Source of the DNA: Pseudomonadales bacterium
Lineage (GTDB): Bacteria; Pseudomonadota; Gammaproteobacteria; Pseudomonadales; Moraxellaceae
Reading direction: 5' to 3'
Length of the DNA: 6,442 nt
NCBI GenBank assembly: GCA_013043915.1
Contig: JABEVH010000098.1
Span: 1 to 6,442, forward strand
Shown: one piece after another, positions 6,434 through 6,442 of the stretch
How the letters are laid out: each line of letters opens with the position of its first letter
Numbering within the stretch: position 1 is the first letter of the stretch
Made by a program: the position numbers and the translations under genes
The notes under the pieces: model-generated
Databases searched by the model: none
What the model was told of the DNA's origin: nothing
What the model saw: only the letters and a program-made list of their open reading frames with translations

Positions 6434-6439
6434 AAGGAG
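6434..6439 (+). promoter_or_regulatory. Shine-Dalgarno sequence of a gene starting beyond the right edge
   Basis: AAGGAG near the end of the window is a near-consensus ribosome site. With no start codon before base 6442, the coding sequence would begin within a few bases of the edge, on the same strand as glcB. Its identity cannot be determined here. Confidence 0.5.
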
Positions 6440-6442
6440 AGA

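Noticed and set aside
1..6442. CRISPR arrays, tRNA or rRNA genes, insertion sequences, toxin-antitoxin pairs
   Set aside because: No regularly spaced repeats, cloverleaf-like sequences, transposase motifs or small paired genes were found in any gap; all large stretches are accounted for by the listed genes.

Overview
This window looks like the junction between a conjugation gene cluster and a metabolic locus for the glyoxylate bypass, in a Gram-negative proteobacterium. A gammaproteobacterium is most likely: the isocitrate lyase and malate synthase G closely resemble the enterobacterial and pseudomonad forms, and the lipocalin is a Gram-negative envelope type. The species cannot be named from the sequence.

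Layout. Bases 1-1038 (+) hold the C-terminal part of a TraG-like conjugation protein whose frame is open at the left edge. One base after its stop, and convergent with it, ends a Blc-type bacterial lipocalin (1040-1558, -) with a cleavable signal peptide but no lipobox cysteine. A strong intrinsic terminator (1668-1696, - strand) closes the next gene, aceA, isocitrate lyase (1715-3049, -). aceA is divergent from a LysR-type regulator (3156-4115, +; a start at 3138 is also possible). The regulator is followed after a 77-base gap by glcB, malate synthase G (4193-6352, +). The last 90 bases hold two inverted repeats and a Shine-Dalgarno sequence for a gene that starts just beyond the right edge.

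How the genes fit together. Isocitrate lyase cleaves isocitrate to succinate and glyoxylate. Malate synthase G joins glyoxylate to acetyl-CoA to make malate. Together they are the complete glyoxylate shunt, and a transcription factor gene sits between them. The aceA-lysR gap has a good sigma-70-like promoter for aceA. A perfect 17-base palindrome of the LysR-box type (T-N11-A) is centred about 65 bases upstream of the inferred aceA start site and overlaps the regulator's own start codon. This is the arrangement expected of a LysR regulator that controls the divergent aceA and itself. That control is an inference from position and symmetry.

I see no undescribed defence or mobile system, CRISPR array, tRNA, rRNA, integrase or insertion sequence here. 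The main points of interest are the LysR operator architecture and the abrupt conjugation/chromosome junction at 1038-1040.
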